Program-made: the position numbers and the translations under genes | In this document: one piece after another, positions 17,640-25,125 of the stretch | Numbering within the stretch: position 1 is the first letter of the stretch | How the letters are laid out: each line of letters begins with the position of its first letter | Notes under the pieces: generated by a model | The model's input: the letters and a program-made list of their open reading frames with translations, nothing else | Database searches by the model: none | What the model was told of the DNA's origin: nothing | Assembly: GCA_016719885.1 (NCBI GenBank) | Contig: JADJYF010000019.1 | Coordinates: 62,001 to 126,000, forward strand | DNA length: 64,000 bases | Origin: Pseudomonadota bacterium | Lineage (GTDB): Bacteria > Pseudomonadota > Gammaproteobacteria > Ga0077536 | Reading direction: 5' to 3'

Positions 17640-18074
17640 CTATCGAATCACTTCGCCGCCCACGCCGAAGGTGCGCCCGCGGAAATGACACACCGCCTTG
17701 CCGGCGTCGTTGACGATGCTGACGTCGTACATGCCGGTGCGGCGCGAGCGGTTGCTCTCGCGCGCTTCGGCAATCAGGGTTTCACCGAGCTGCGCGGGGC
17801 GCAGGAAGTCGATGTTGGCATTCAAGGCCAGGTGCGCTTCGTTGTGCGAGTTGCTGGCGAAGGCCATGGCGGTATCGGCGAGCGCGAACAGCAGGCCGCC
17901 GTGACACACGTCATGGCCTTGCAGCATCCAGTCTTCCACTTTCATTTCCATGCGCGCGTAGCCGGGCGCGCATTCGAGGAGCTTGATGCCGAGCTCCTGC
18001 GAGGCGCGATCGCGCGCATACATGTTGGCGCCGGCGGCGCGCGCCAGTTCAAGCTTGTCGGTCTTGGTTGTCAT
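17640..18074 (-). CDS. paaI: PaaI-family hotdog thioesterase
   Basis: A 144-residue hotdog-fold acyl-CoA thioesterase. The alignment with E. coli PaaI is clear: GHDVCHGGLLFALADTAMAF (catalytic Asp in LADTA; the HGG loop binds substrate), NIDFLRPAQLGETL and GMYDVSIVNDAGKAVCHFRG. PaaI hydrolyses hydroxyphenylacetyl-CoA and related aryl-CoAs. The rest of a phenylacetate pathway is not in this window, so the symbol denotes family rather than proven role. It is last in a minus-strand run behind cupin, hydrolase and truncated haemoglobin genes. Confidence 0.9.
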   Translation of the reverse strand: MTTKTDKLELARAAGANMYARDRASQELGIKLLECAPGYARMEMKVEDWMLQGHDVCHGGLLFALADTAMAFASNSHNEAHLALNANIDFLRPAQLGETLIAEARESNRSRRTGMYDVSIVNDAGKAVCHFRGRTFGVGGEVIR

Positions 18075-18091
18075 GCCGGCGTTCCTGTCGC

Positions 18092-18112
18092 TGCGGATTC
18101 ATTCGCACATTC
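18092..18112 (+). repeat. degenerate REP unit, family 1
   Basis: TGCGGATTCATTCGCACATTC matches family 1 with one mismatch in the left arm (GGATTC for GAATTC). It fills the gap between the truncated haemoglobin stop codon and the PaaI-like gene and touches the former. Confidence 0.6.
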
Positions 18113-18521
18113 ATGTTTGACGCATGTGCTCGCACACCACGCGCACCCTCTCGGCCGGCACCGCCAGCTGGCGCATGAGATACACCTTGAAATCTTCCTG
18201 CCAATCCTGCGCCGCAACGGCTTCCGCCATGACGGCGAGCCATGCATCGCGCGCGGCCGCATCGACGGCGAGATGGGCATGCACGCCGGGAATGCTGATG
18301 CCGCCGTATTTCGCCTGGTAGAGCTTGGGACCGCCCAGCCAGCCGCACAGGAAGGTCGCGAGCTTGTCGCGCGAGACCTCGAGATCGGCCGGATGCATGG
18401 CGCGGATGACGCGCGCCACTTCACGGCTGTCCATGAGCTCGTAGAACAAATCCACCAGCTTGCGCAGACCGGCCTCGCCGCCGGCGGCCTGGAACGAGGC
18501 GTCGCCCACACCGTAGCTCAT
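18111..18521 (-). CDS. group II truncated haemoglobin-like protein
   Basis: A 136-residue globin of the truncated (2-on-2) class, which binds haem and O2 or NO. Features: the GGEAGLRKLVDLFYELM pre-A/B helices with the B10-type Tyr, the E-helix DKLATFLCGWLGG with the group II Trp, KYGGISIPGVHAHLAVD bearing the proximal-side His, and DAWLAVMAEAV as G helix. The ATG at 18521 shares one base with the hydrolase stop codon (TGATG). The link to an alpha/beta hydrolase and a cupin suggests oxygen- or NO-related metabolism, but this is inference. Confidence 0.85.
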   Translation of the reverse strand: MSYGVGDASFQAAGGEAGLRKLVDLFYELMDSREVARVIRAMHPADLEVSRDKLATFLCGWLGGPKLYQAKYGGISIPGVHAHLAVDAAARDAWLAVMAEAVAAQDWQEDFKVYLMRQLAVPAERVRVVCEHMRQT

Positions 18522-19240
18522 CAGTCGCGCCCCGCTTCGATGATCTTGCGCGCCAACAGCGCGGGATTGGTGAAGCACAGTTCATGGCCGCCGGCGCATT
18601 GCACCAGGCGAAACAGCCCCAGCCGCTCCGACAGGCGCGGATGCCAGCCGTGGCTGTGGGGCAGGGCAATGTCCTCGGTGCCGTTGAGAAACGATTTGCC
18701 CATCGGCAGTTCGGCCGGAGGGCGAGCCAGGCGCAGGGGCTCGCTCAGCGTCCGCCACGGGTGCGGATTCAAGCGCGCATAGGCGCTCTCGGCCTCGGCC
18801 AGCGAGGCATCGTTCATGAACGCCTCGCGCCAGATTGGAAACGGCATCATGGTGCCGCCGTCGGCCGCGCGCAGCGCTTCGAACAACTGCGCGTATTGCG
18901 GCGGCACGAGATCGGTGAGGGCCTCGCCGTCCAGCGGCACGAAGGCATTCCAGTACACCAGCCGGCGTACGCGCGTCGGCAAACGGTCGGCGACGGCGGT
19001 GATGATCATGCCGCCATAGCTGTGGCCGACCAGCACGAAGTCGTCGAGCGCCTCGGCATCGAGATAGTCGACGAGCGAGGCGATGGCTGCTTCGAGCCCG
19101 ATGTCCTTGGGCTCGCCCGCTCGATTGCCGGCCAGCGTCGGCAGGTGCACGTCGTGACCGGCCGCGCGCATCGGCGCGGCGGTGGCCTCGAATTCGGCGC
19201 CGGTATGCCAGGCGCCATGCACGATCACGAAGCGCGCCAT
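18521..19240 (-). CDS. alpha/beta hydrolase (EstC-like)
   Basis: A 239-residue serine hydrolase. The oxyanion-side VHGAWHTG opens the fold, the nucleophile elbow is GHSYGG at about residue 72, and the catalytic His is in CAGGHELCF near residue 219. The pattern matches the small EstC/salicylate-esterase/hydroxynitrile-lyase-like group, which is cytoplasmic and acts on small esters. It starts 6 nt after the cupin stop and overlaps the globin start, so the three genes are almost certainly one transcript. Confidence 0.9.
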   Translation of the reverse strand: MARFVIVHGAWHTGAEFEATAAPMRAAGHDVHLPTLAGNRAGEPKDIGLEAAIASLVDYLDAEALDDFVLVGHSYGGMIITAVADRLPTRVRRLVYWNAFVPLDGEALTDLVPPQYAQLFEALRAADGGTMMPFPIWREAFMNDASLAEAESAYARLNPHPWRTLSEPLRLARPPAELPMGKSFLNGTEDIALPHSHGWHPRLSERLGLFRLVQCAGGHELCFTNPALLARKIIEAGRD

Positions 19241-19246
19241 GCCCGC

Positions 19247-19576
19247 CTACTTGGTCTCGACCAGGATTTCACGATAGCGGCTGGTGCCGGTGTTCTTGGC
19301 CGCGTGTTCGGCCGGCACACGGATGGACGGGTCGTGCACACCGACCAGGTCGTCGCCGTCCATGCGCAGCACGAACACCGAGCCGGTCTTGGCGTCCAGC
19401 GTGCCGAGATCCTTGCCGGCCACGTCGAACACCTGCAGCGGCGCGCCGTCCAGCACGTAGAAAATGTAGTCGTGCTCATGGGTGTGCATGGGCGTGGTCT
19501 CGCCCGGCTCCAGCACGAATTCCCAGACGATGATCTTGTCGTTTTCGAAAACCTTGGTGGTACCGACGCCAGCCAT
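19247..19576 (-). CDS. small cupin-domain protein
   Basis: A 109-residue single-domain cupin. The first cupin motif is PMHTHEHDYIFYVLDG, with His residues for a metal ion; the second motif is degenerate (GSVFVLRMDGDDLVGVHD). GGGGAG upstream supports ATG at 19576 and rejects the longer upstream frame. It is first in the minus-strand operon with hydrolase, globin and thioesterase genes. Role unknown; possibly a small dioxygenase or binding protein. Confidence 0.87.
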   Translation of the reverse strand: MAGVGTTKVFENDKIIVWEFVLEPGETTPMHTHEHDYIFYVLDGAPLQVFDVAGKDLGTLDAKTGSVFVLRMDGDDLVGVHDPSIRVPAEHAAKNTGTSRYREILVETK

Positions 19577-19658
19577 GGATGCACTCCCCTGTGAAGATGA
19601 ATATCGAGGCGGGAAGGTTAGCCAATTGCGGGCGGGCTGACCATGCACCGTTGCGGCA

Positions 19659-20015
19659 TCAGGCGTGGGCATGCCAACGCAGTCTTTGTCCCACCACCAA
19701 TTCGGCAGCGGCCGCGCCGCCAGCCGCCAGTTCCAGGGTCGAGCGCGCACGCACGCGCCATGCGCTGCGCCATGGTGGCAGCGCCGCTTCGATGTAGACG
19801 ATGGTCAACGCCCGATCGAGAAACACCACGTCGATGGGGTAGCGCATGAAGGCGGTATGCACGCTGTTGCAGGGGGCTATCCACAGGCCGTGGTCGATGA
19901 ACAGTGGCGCGTGCCCCAACAGGCCGCGCATGCGCTCGAAGGCCGAACTCGTGCGGCGCACGTGACCGACCACCACCGATTCGCTGACGTCGTCGAGCAG
20001 GATGCCCGAGATCAT
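19659..20015 (-). CDS. DUF192 family protein
   Basis: A 118-residue DUF192 protein. The core pattern is ERMRGLLG, then WIAPCNSVHTAFMRYPIDVV and FLDRALTIVYIEAALPPWR. Many DUF192 proteins carry a signal peptide; this one does not. Function is unknown. It is divergent from the Flp pilin gene by 157 bp. DUF192 genes are a recurring neighbour of Tad loci, so a link to pilus biogenesis is possible. GGAG lies before the ATG. Confidence 0.87.
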   Translation of the reverse strand: MISGILLDDVSESVVVGHVRRTSSAFERMRGLLGHAPLFIDHGLWIAPCNSVHTAFMRYPIDVVFLDRALTIVYIEAALPPWRSAWRVRARSTLELAAGGAAAAELVVGQRLRWHAHA

Positions 20016-20172
20016 GTTGGCGTGTCTCCCGCCGGTTCGCGGCAAACGCATTGCGCGCGCCACCCGCCAAAGTTTCGCAGCATCTTGGCTGTCATGTACA
20101 CATCGTATATCTTGCTGGCAACCGCCGGGGTGCCGGTGTCGGGACTTTGCGAACAGGGGGAGGAGAACTGAG

Positions 20173-20418
20173 ATGATCAAGTTGAAGCTCAAGCAGCTCG
20201 GCCAGGGCATGACCGAGTACATCATCATCGTGGCCCTGATCGCGATTGCCGCGATTGCCATCTACGGCCTGTTCGGCGACACCATACGTGGCCAGATGGG
20301 CGTGATGACCGAAGAACTCGCGGGCCAGAAGGGCACCGCCAGCGTCGCCGATCCGAACACCACGGACGCCACCTCCACCCGCGGCCTGCAGGACTTCTCG
20401 GAAGGCACCAAGCAGTAG
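20173..20418 (+). CDS. flp: Flp-type IVb pilin
   Basis: An 81-residue prepilin, the major subunit candidate of the Tad pilus. A short basic leader (MIKLKLKQLG) is followed by the peptidase site G10-Q11, Glu at +5 and Tyr at +6 (GQGMTEY), and then a hydrophobic helix IIIVALIAIAAIAIYGLF. The hydrophilic tail of about 50 residues is Thr/Asp-rich. GGGGGAGGAG gives a strong ribosome site. It heads the 13-gene locus. A prepilin peptidase is not encoded nearby and must be supplied from elsewhere. Confidence 0.93.
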   Translation: MIKLKLKQLGQGMTEYIIIVALIAIAAIAIYGLFGDTIRGQMGVMTEELAGQKGTASVADPNTTDATSTRGLQDFSEGTKQ

Positions 20419-20463
20419 CCCTGACCGCGGTGCTGCGTGCCGCGGCGCCCGGGATCTGAACTG

Positions 20464-22653
20464 ATGGCGCGCGCTGGCCCCGATACTCGCGCGCCAGGCA
20501 GCCGCCGCGCCCGCCTCCAGCGCGGGCAGGCCGCTTTCATGACCCTCATCCTGACCGTCGTGCTGGTGCTCGGCGGTCTGACCCTCTATCGCGCCGGTCG
20601 CATGACGGCCGACAAGATGGAACTGCAGAACGCCGCTGACGCCATGGCCTTCGGCGTCTCGACGGTGGAAGCGCGCGATCTCAATTTCACCGCCTACACC
20701 AACCGCGCCATCATCGCCAACGAAGTCGCCATCGGCCAGGCCATCGGCATGGCCTCGTGGGCTTACCACTGGAAGTCGCTCGGCGACTTCCTGCTCGAGT
20801 ACAACAAGTTCCTGTCGGGGCCGACGCTCGGCATCTCCAATTCCATCCTGCCGCCGCTGGCCACGCCCTTCCAGGTCTCGGGCGGCGTGTTCGTGACCAT
20901 GATGCGCGCCTATGCCAAGGCCATGACGGCGGTCAATCACAACGTCAACAAGGTCTATGGCATCGCCCAGCAGATCTATCACCTCGCGAGCATCATCAAC
21001 ACGCTCGGCATGCTCGATGCCGCGATCAAGGACAACGCGCCGGAGCAGGCGCACATGTCGGGCTATGGCGTGCTGATGCTGCTCTCGCACCTCGCCACCT
21101 ACGGCGGGCTGCCGACCAGCGGCATCATCGATCACCTGCCGAGCATGGTGGCCGATCAGCTCAAACCGTTCACCAAGTCCTACGACCCGTCGGCGGCGGG
21201 CATTCCCACCGCCGACTGGCAGGCCGATACGGCGGGCGATACCGATGCCGGCGGTTTCGGCCGTCTGGCGGCCATCATCCACAACTCGGGCGACCCGTTC
21301 ACCAAGGGCCATGTCAATCCACCCGACAGCGACAATCCCAATTTGACCGGGCGCGGTTGGATCATCAATTTCTTCGATCTCCTGCAGCAGGCCGGACTCA
21401 TGCCGGCGCCGGTGACCATCAGTTTCGATGCCGGCATAGTCAAAGGCGGGGCGTCGTTCGGCGTGTTCACCGATCCCGATCCGCCGCGCGCCAAGGGGCC
21501 CGGCTGGCTGGGCTTTTCCATGAATGGCGGCGTGGACTTCGGCATCGTCGGCGCGTCGCTCGAGTACCACATCTACATCCGCATGCGCATGCTGCGCGAA
21601 GGCGGCAGCGAACTGCGCATGGTGGTGCCGCTGACCGGCAGCAACGCCAACCAGGCGGCAGGCAACGAGTTCTCGTGGTCCAGCGCCGACACCACCAATT
21701 TCGATCTCGGTTTCGCCGGCGGCGGCAGCTTCGACGCCTTCATCCGTTTGCCCTTCATCGGCAAGGTGAACCTGATCAGCGCCTCCATCGACATGGTGGT
21801 GGCGGACGACAACATGTTCCTAGGCTTCAGTTTCGGCGGCAGCGGCACCGGCTGCAGCGACCCGACCACCGACGACGATCCCGACAACGACGACGATGAG
21901 CCGGTGTGCGAGGACGCCTCGGGCGACGCCGACGTGGTGCTGTATGACGGCGCATTCCCGACCTCGGCGCCGATGGGCGCGGCCTTCGTGCACAGCGGCA
22001 AGACCACCGGGCCGGTGCCCAATGCCCTGACCTCGACGCCGCAACACATGGGCACCGCCGCGAGTTTCGGCGGCGCGGCGCCGGGGCCGATCCCGACGGA
22101 AGCCTATGGCGGCGCCGCCAATCACCTCATCGCCTGGTATTACCCGCCCAGCCTGCCGGCCTCGGGCATCTTCTTCCAACCCTCGGTGCTGCCCGATCAC
22201 AATGTCACGCAGTCGTACAAGGGACTGCCACGCTACATCGACACCACCGAGTCCGAGCCCTTGTTCAAGTCCGGCGGCCCGTTCCTGCTGGTGGGCCTGA
22301 CCCTGGACGAGGACGATTTCACCGATTCGCTGTACCGGCTCAATCCCGGCAAGGCGCCGACCGGCCGCTTCGCCCTCGAGGAAAATTTCGCCGACGGCTC
22401 GATGTCGGCGGTGTCGAAGTCGGAGGTCTATTTCAAACGCCCGCTCGATCTCGATTACTTTGCGCGCGGCGACGGCTATGTCGAACACGGCAGCGCCTTC
22501 AATCCCTACTGGCAGGCGCACCTGACGGAGACCAGCCATGCCGATCGTGTGATAGGGCTGTTGCTGCAGCACGGCGAGCTGGCGCAGGGCATTTCGCTGG
22601 ACGGCAACGTCGAAGGCCTGTTGAATTGGTTGCAGGATGCGTTGGGTTTCTGA
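20464..22653 (+). CDS. large TadG-like pilus-assembly protein
   Basis: A 729-residue protein with a TadE/G-type N-terminus: basic segment, RGQAAFMTLILTVVLVLGG membrane helix at about residues 20-42, then GRMTADKMELQNAADAMAFG as in TadG. The long exported part has no recognised enzyme domain. A short Asp-rich segment with two Cys (about residues 462-490) looks like a calcium-binding or disulfide loop. Role inferred: minor pseudopilin or tip/anchoring component. GTG at 20437 is an alternative start. The next gene begins 1 nt after its stop. Confidence 0.75.
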   Translation: MARAGPDTRAPGSRRARLQRGQAAFMTLILTVVLVLGGLTLYRAGRMTADKMELQNAADAMAFGVSTVEARDLNFTAYTNRAIIANEVAIGQAIGMASWAYHWKSLGDFLLEYNKFLSGPTLGISNSILPPLATPFQVSGGVFVTMMRAYAKAMTAVNHNVNKVYGIAQQIYHLASIINTLGMLDAAIKDNAPEQAHMSGYGVLMLLSHLATYGGLPTSGIIDHLPSMVADQLKPFTKSYDPSAAGIPTADWQADTAGDTDAGGFGRLAAIIHNSGDPFTKGHVNPPDSDNPNLTGRGWIINFFDLLQQAGLMPAPVTISFDAGIVKGGASFGVFTDPDPPRAKGPGWLGFSMNGGVDFGIVGASLEYHIYIRMRMLREGGSELRMVVPLTGSNANQAAGNEFSWSSADTTNFDLGFAGGGSFDAFIRLPFIGKVNLISASIDMVVADDNMFLGFSFGGSGTGCSDPTTDDDPDNDDDEPVCEDASGDADVVLYDGAFPTSAPMGAAFVHSGKTTGPVPNALTSTPQHMGTAASFGGAAPGPIPTEAYGGAANHLIAWYYPPSLPASGIFFQPSVLPDHNVTQSYKGLPRYIDTTESEPLFKSGGPFLLVGLTLDEDDFTDSLYRLNPGKAPTGRFALEENFADGSMSAVSKSEVYFKRPLDLDYFARGDGYVEHGSAFNPYWQAHLTETSHADRVIGLLLQHGELAQGISLDGNVEGLLNWLQDALGF

Positions 22654-22654
22654 C

Positions 22655-23851
22655 ATGACGACCACACCCGCCCACCCGCAACGCGGTCAGGCCATGACCG
22701 AATTCGTGATCGCGGCGACCTTCGTGCTGTTGCCGCTGTTCGTGTTCGTGCCGATGCTCGCCAAGTACATCGACTTCAAGCATGCGGCGATCCAGGCGGC
22801 CCGCTACCAGGCCTGGGAGTACACGGTGTGGTACAACGATCTCGACGATCGCGACATCGTCAATAACTTCAACTCCGGTCATTCCGGCTTTCGCATGCCG
22901 CGCAAGGATCTCGCCACCACCGAGCTCGAATCGCGCAACCGCATCATGGGGCCGCTGGGCACCACGCCGGGTGATGACCTCGCCGATCCGTCGGTCATCG
23001 CGCCCATCACCGAAAATGACCAGACCCGCAGCTACGTGCCCAATCCGCTGTGGAAGGACCACCGCGGGCTGGCGTTCTTCGACGGCACCCTGGAAATGAA
23101 CGAAATCGAGACCGACGACGACACGCCGACCATCACCATCTTCGGCGTCAATGTCGGCAGCTGGATCAACACCATTCTCGACATCGTCGATATCGCGTTC
23201 GGATTCATTGGCGACATCATCGGCGTCATCGACTCGGTCACGCCCGGCGATGGCGGCGGTGCGCCACCCGGCGCCGGCGAAGTGTTCGCGGGCTCGCCGG
23301 AGTTCACCGCCATCAACACCAATGGCTATTCGCACGTAGACTTCGACGCCATGGCGCTGGTCAACACCCTGGGCAGCAATCTGCGCACCGATCTCCAGGG
23401 CGGGCCGGCCGGCGTGTTCGAAACCCTCGGTTTCAAGGCCCATGCCGGTGTGCTGGCCGACGGCTGGAATGCGGGCGGCACTGCCCACACCTATCTGCAG
23501 GTCGGCGGTGCGACGCCCTCGACGCTGGTCAAGGAGTTGCTCAACCTGCCCGGCCTTTCCCAGATCTGGGATTTGATCAGCTTCATCGCGCCGGAATTGT
23601 CGCGCTGCGATCACCCCGATGGCGATGGCCCGCACCCGCTGGTCAAGTCGCCGCTGGCGGCGCCCCAGGGGCATTTGTGGCTGGGCTACGTGGATGGCGA
23701 CGTCGTGCATCCCGACCGACTGTCGGTGCCAGGCGAAGATCCCACCGAACGTCTCGGTACCCACGTGTGCGACGACAGCGGTCGTTGCGTGTGGGAGGAC
23801 GCGGTCGAAGCACTCGATCCGCCGATGTCGCATTCGCCATGCCAGCCATGA
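22655..23851 (+). CDS. TadE-like pseudopilin with large exported domain
   Basis: A 398-residue protein with prepilin-like site RGQAMTEF (Glu at +5 after G), a membrane helix VIAATFVLLPLFVFVPML, and then FKHAAIQAARYQAWEYTVWY, a TadE signature. The exported domain of about 340 residues is unassigned. It contains a hydrophobic patch (about residues 168-200, IFGVNVGSWINTILDIV) followed by a Gly/Pro-rich linker, and three Cys near the C-terminus (RCDHPDGDG, HVCDDSGRCVW). It is probably a minor pilin. Its stop overlaps the next gene as ATGA. Confidence 0.78.
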   Translation: MTTTPAHPQRGQAMTEFVIAATFVLLPLFVFVPMLAKYIDFKHAAIQAARYQAWEYTVWYNDLDDRDIVNNFNSGHSGFRMPRKDLATTELESRNRIMGPLGTTPGDDLADPSVIAPITENDQTRSYVPNPLWKDHRGLAFFDGTLEMNEIETDDDTPTITIFGVNVGSWINTILDIVDIAFGFIGDIIGVIDSVTPGDGGGAPPGAGEVFAGSPEFTAINTNGYSHVDFDAMALVNTLGSNLRTDLQGGPAGVFETLGFKAHAGVLADGWNAGGTAHTYLQVGGATPSTLVKELLNLPGLSQIWDLISFIAPELSRCDHPDGDGPHPLVKSPLAAPQGHLWLGYVDGDVVHPDRLSVPGEDPTERLGTHVCDDSGRCVWEDAVEALDPPMSHSPCQP

Positions 23852-24552
23852 TCGGCGTGCGTTGCCGCCAGCTGCTGCTGTGTGCGTCGATGCTGTCGAT
23901 GGCCGCCACGGCCGCGGCGCGGCCGCCGGATTTTCCCGCGCCCAAGGACGCCCAGGTCAGTTCGGTCGCGCAGGAGATGACCGTCGCCGGACGCAGCATG
24001 GCGGTGCGCGCGTTCGTCACCGATGACGGCGTCGATGATGTCGTCGATTTCTACAAGGACGTGTGGAAGGAGCCGCCGGTGGACGGCGCGCCCGGTTGCG
24101 CAATCGAGACCGAAGCCCTGGCGCCATGGACACTCGTCACCCGCGTCGAGGATGACTACGTGATGACCGCGCAGGTCATGGAGCGCAAACCCAAGGGCGC
24201 GTTCGGCTTCCTCGCGCTCGGTCGCCTGCCGGAACCGGGCGTGCCGCCCAAGGCGCCGCCCGCGCCACCCTCGATGCAAGGCAGTGAAGTACTGTCCAAC
24301 ATCACCAGTCACGATCCCGGCCAGAGCGCACAGACCGCGATGCTCCACAATGACAAGTCGCTCGCCAGCAACGTCAGTTTCTATCGCGCCCAGTACCAGG
24401 ACTGGCGGGTCGACACCGACAAGGAAGTCAGTCGTGGCAAGCTGCATGCGCTGGCGTTCACGCGCGGCCGCGAGCAGGTGGTGATCACCATCCAGAGCGG
24501 TCGAGACGGTAGCCATATAGTGCTAAACTCGGTCAAACACGACCTCCTGTGA
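23848..24552 (+). CDS. secreted protein of the Tad locus with internal duplication
   Basis: A 234-residue protein with a signal peptide (LLLCASMLSMAATAAA, cleavage near residue 24). The mature region looks like two related modules, each with a FY..xxW pattern followed by beta strands: VVDFYKDVWKEPPVDG and NVSFYRAQYQDWRVD. They are joined by a Pro-rich linker (VPPKAPPAPPS). No known family was recognised. It overlaps the upstream TadE-like gene by 4 nt (ATGA) and the downstream one by 4 nt (GTGA), so tight co-expression with pilus subunits is expected. A periplasmic chaperone or assembly factor for pseudopilins is a guess. Confidence 0.72.
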   Translation: MIGVRCRQLLLCASMLSMAATAAARPPDFPAPKDAQVSSVAQEMTVAGRSMAVRAFVTDDGVDDVVDFYKDVWKEPPVDGAPGCAIETEALAPWTLVTRVEDDYVMTAQVMERKPKGAFGFLALGRLPEPGVPPKAPPAPPSMQGSEVLSNITSHDPGQSAQTAMLHNDKSLASNVSFYRAQYQDWRVDTDKEVSRGKLHALAFTRGREQVVITIQSGRDGSHIVLNSVKHDLL

Positions 24553-25007
24553 GCAGCGTGACGCGTCATTTCACCAAGCAACGCCCCTCCGCAACGAGCG
24601 CCCGCCACGCGCGTGGGCAGGCGATGGTCGAATACACCGTCATCCTCGCTTTCGGTCTCATGATGCTGCTCGGTCCCGGCGGCGACGTGCTGCGCGATCT
24701 GGCCGACGTCCTGAAGAACAACTACCGCGGCTACAGCTACGCGATGTCGATGTCGCCGCTGCCGGATTTCGACACCGGCTCGGAGCTGCGCGAGTACGTC
24801 GAGGGTCTCGGCCTCGATCCCGAACTCGACGAACAAACCCTCGACCGCCTGGCGGTGGACCCGGTGGATGACGCGGTGACCGCGGCCCTGAGTCCCTTGA
24901 CCAACCTGACCAGCCAGTTCAGCAGCGTCGACGATGTGCTGAACGCGCTGCCGGATATCCAGGACATCGTCACGGAGATGGCCACCGACGCGATATCGCC
25001 GTTTTGA
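24549..25007 (+). CDS. small TadE-like pseudopilin
   Basis: A 152-residue protein with the site RGQAMVEYTVI (Glu at +5, Tyr at +6), a membrane helix VILAFGLMMLLG and an acidic, helix-rich exported part. A 25-residue basic leader precedes the cleavage site. It has a GTG start, coupled to the previous gene (GTGA). It is similar in leader style to the pilin and to the other TadE-like proteins here and is likely a minor pilin. The 118 bp that follow, before cpaB, contain no obvious gene. Confidence 0.75.
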   Translation: MSSVTRHFTKQRPSATSARHARGQAMVEYTVILAFGLMMLLGPGGDVLRDLADVLKNNYRGYSYAMSMSPLPDFDTGSELREYVEGLGLDPELDEQTLDRLAVDPVDDAVTAALSPLTNLTSQFSSVDDVLNALPDIQDIVTEMATDAISPF

Positions 25008-25125
25008 CGGTGCGCGGGAAAGGACAGGGATGAGGATCGTCCGTGCGGACGACGCGCCGTGGATCGCGGCGCAATGAAGAACGAATACAAGAATAACTGC
25101 ACACGTAGGTGGGGGACGAACGCTC

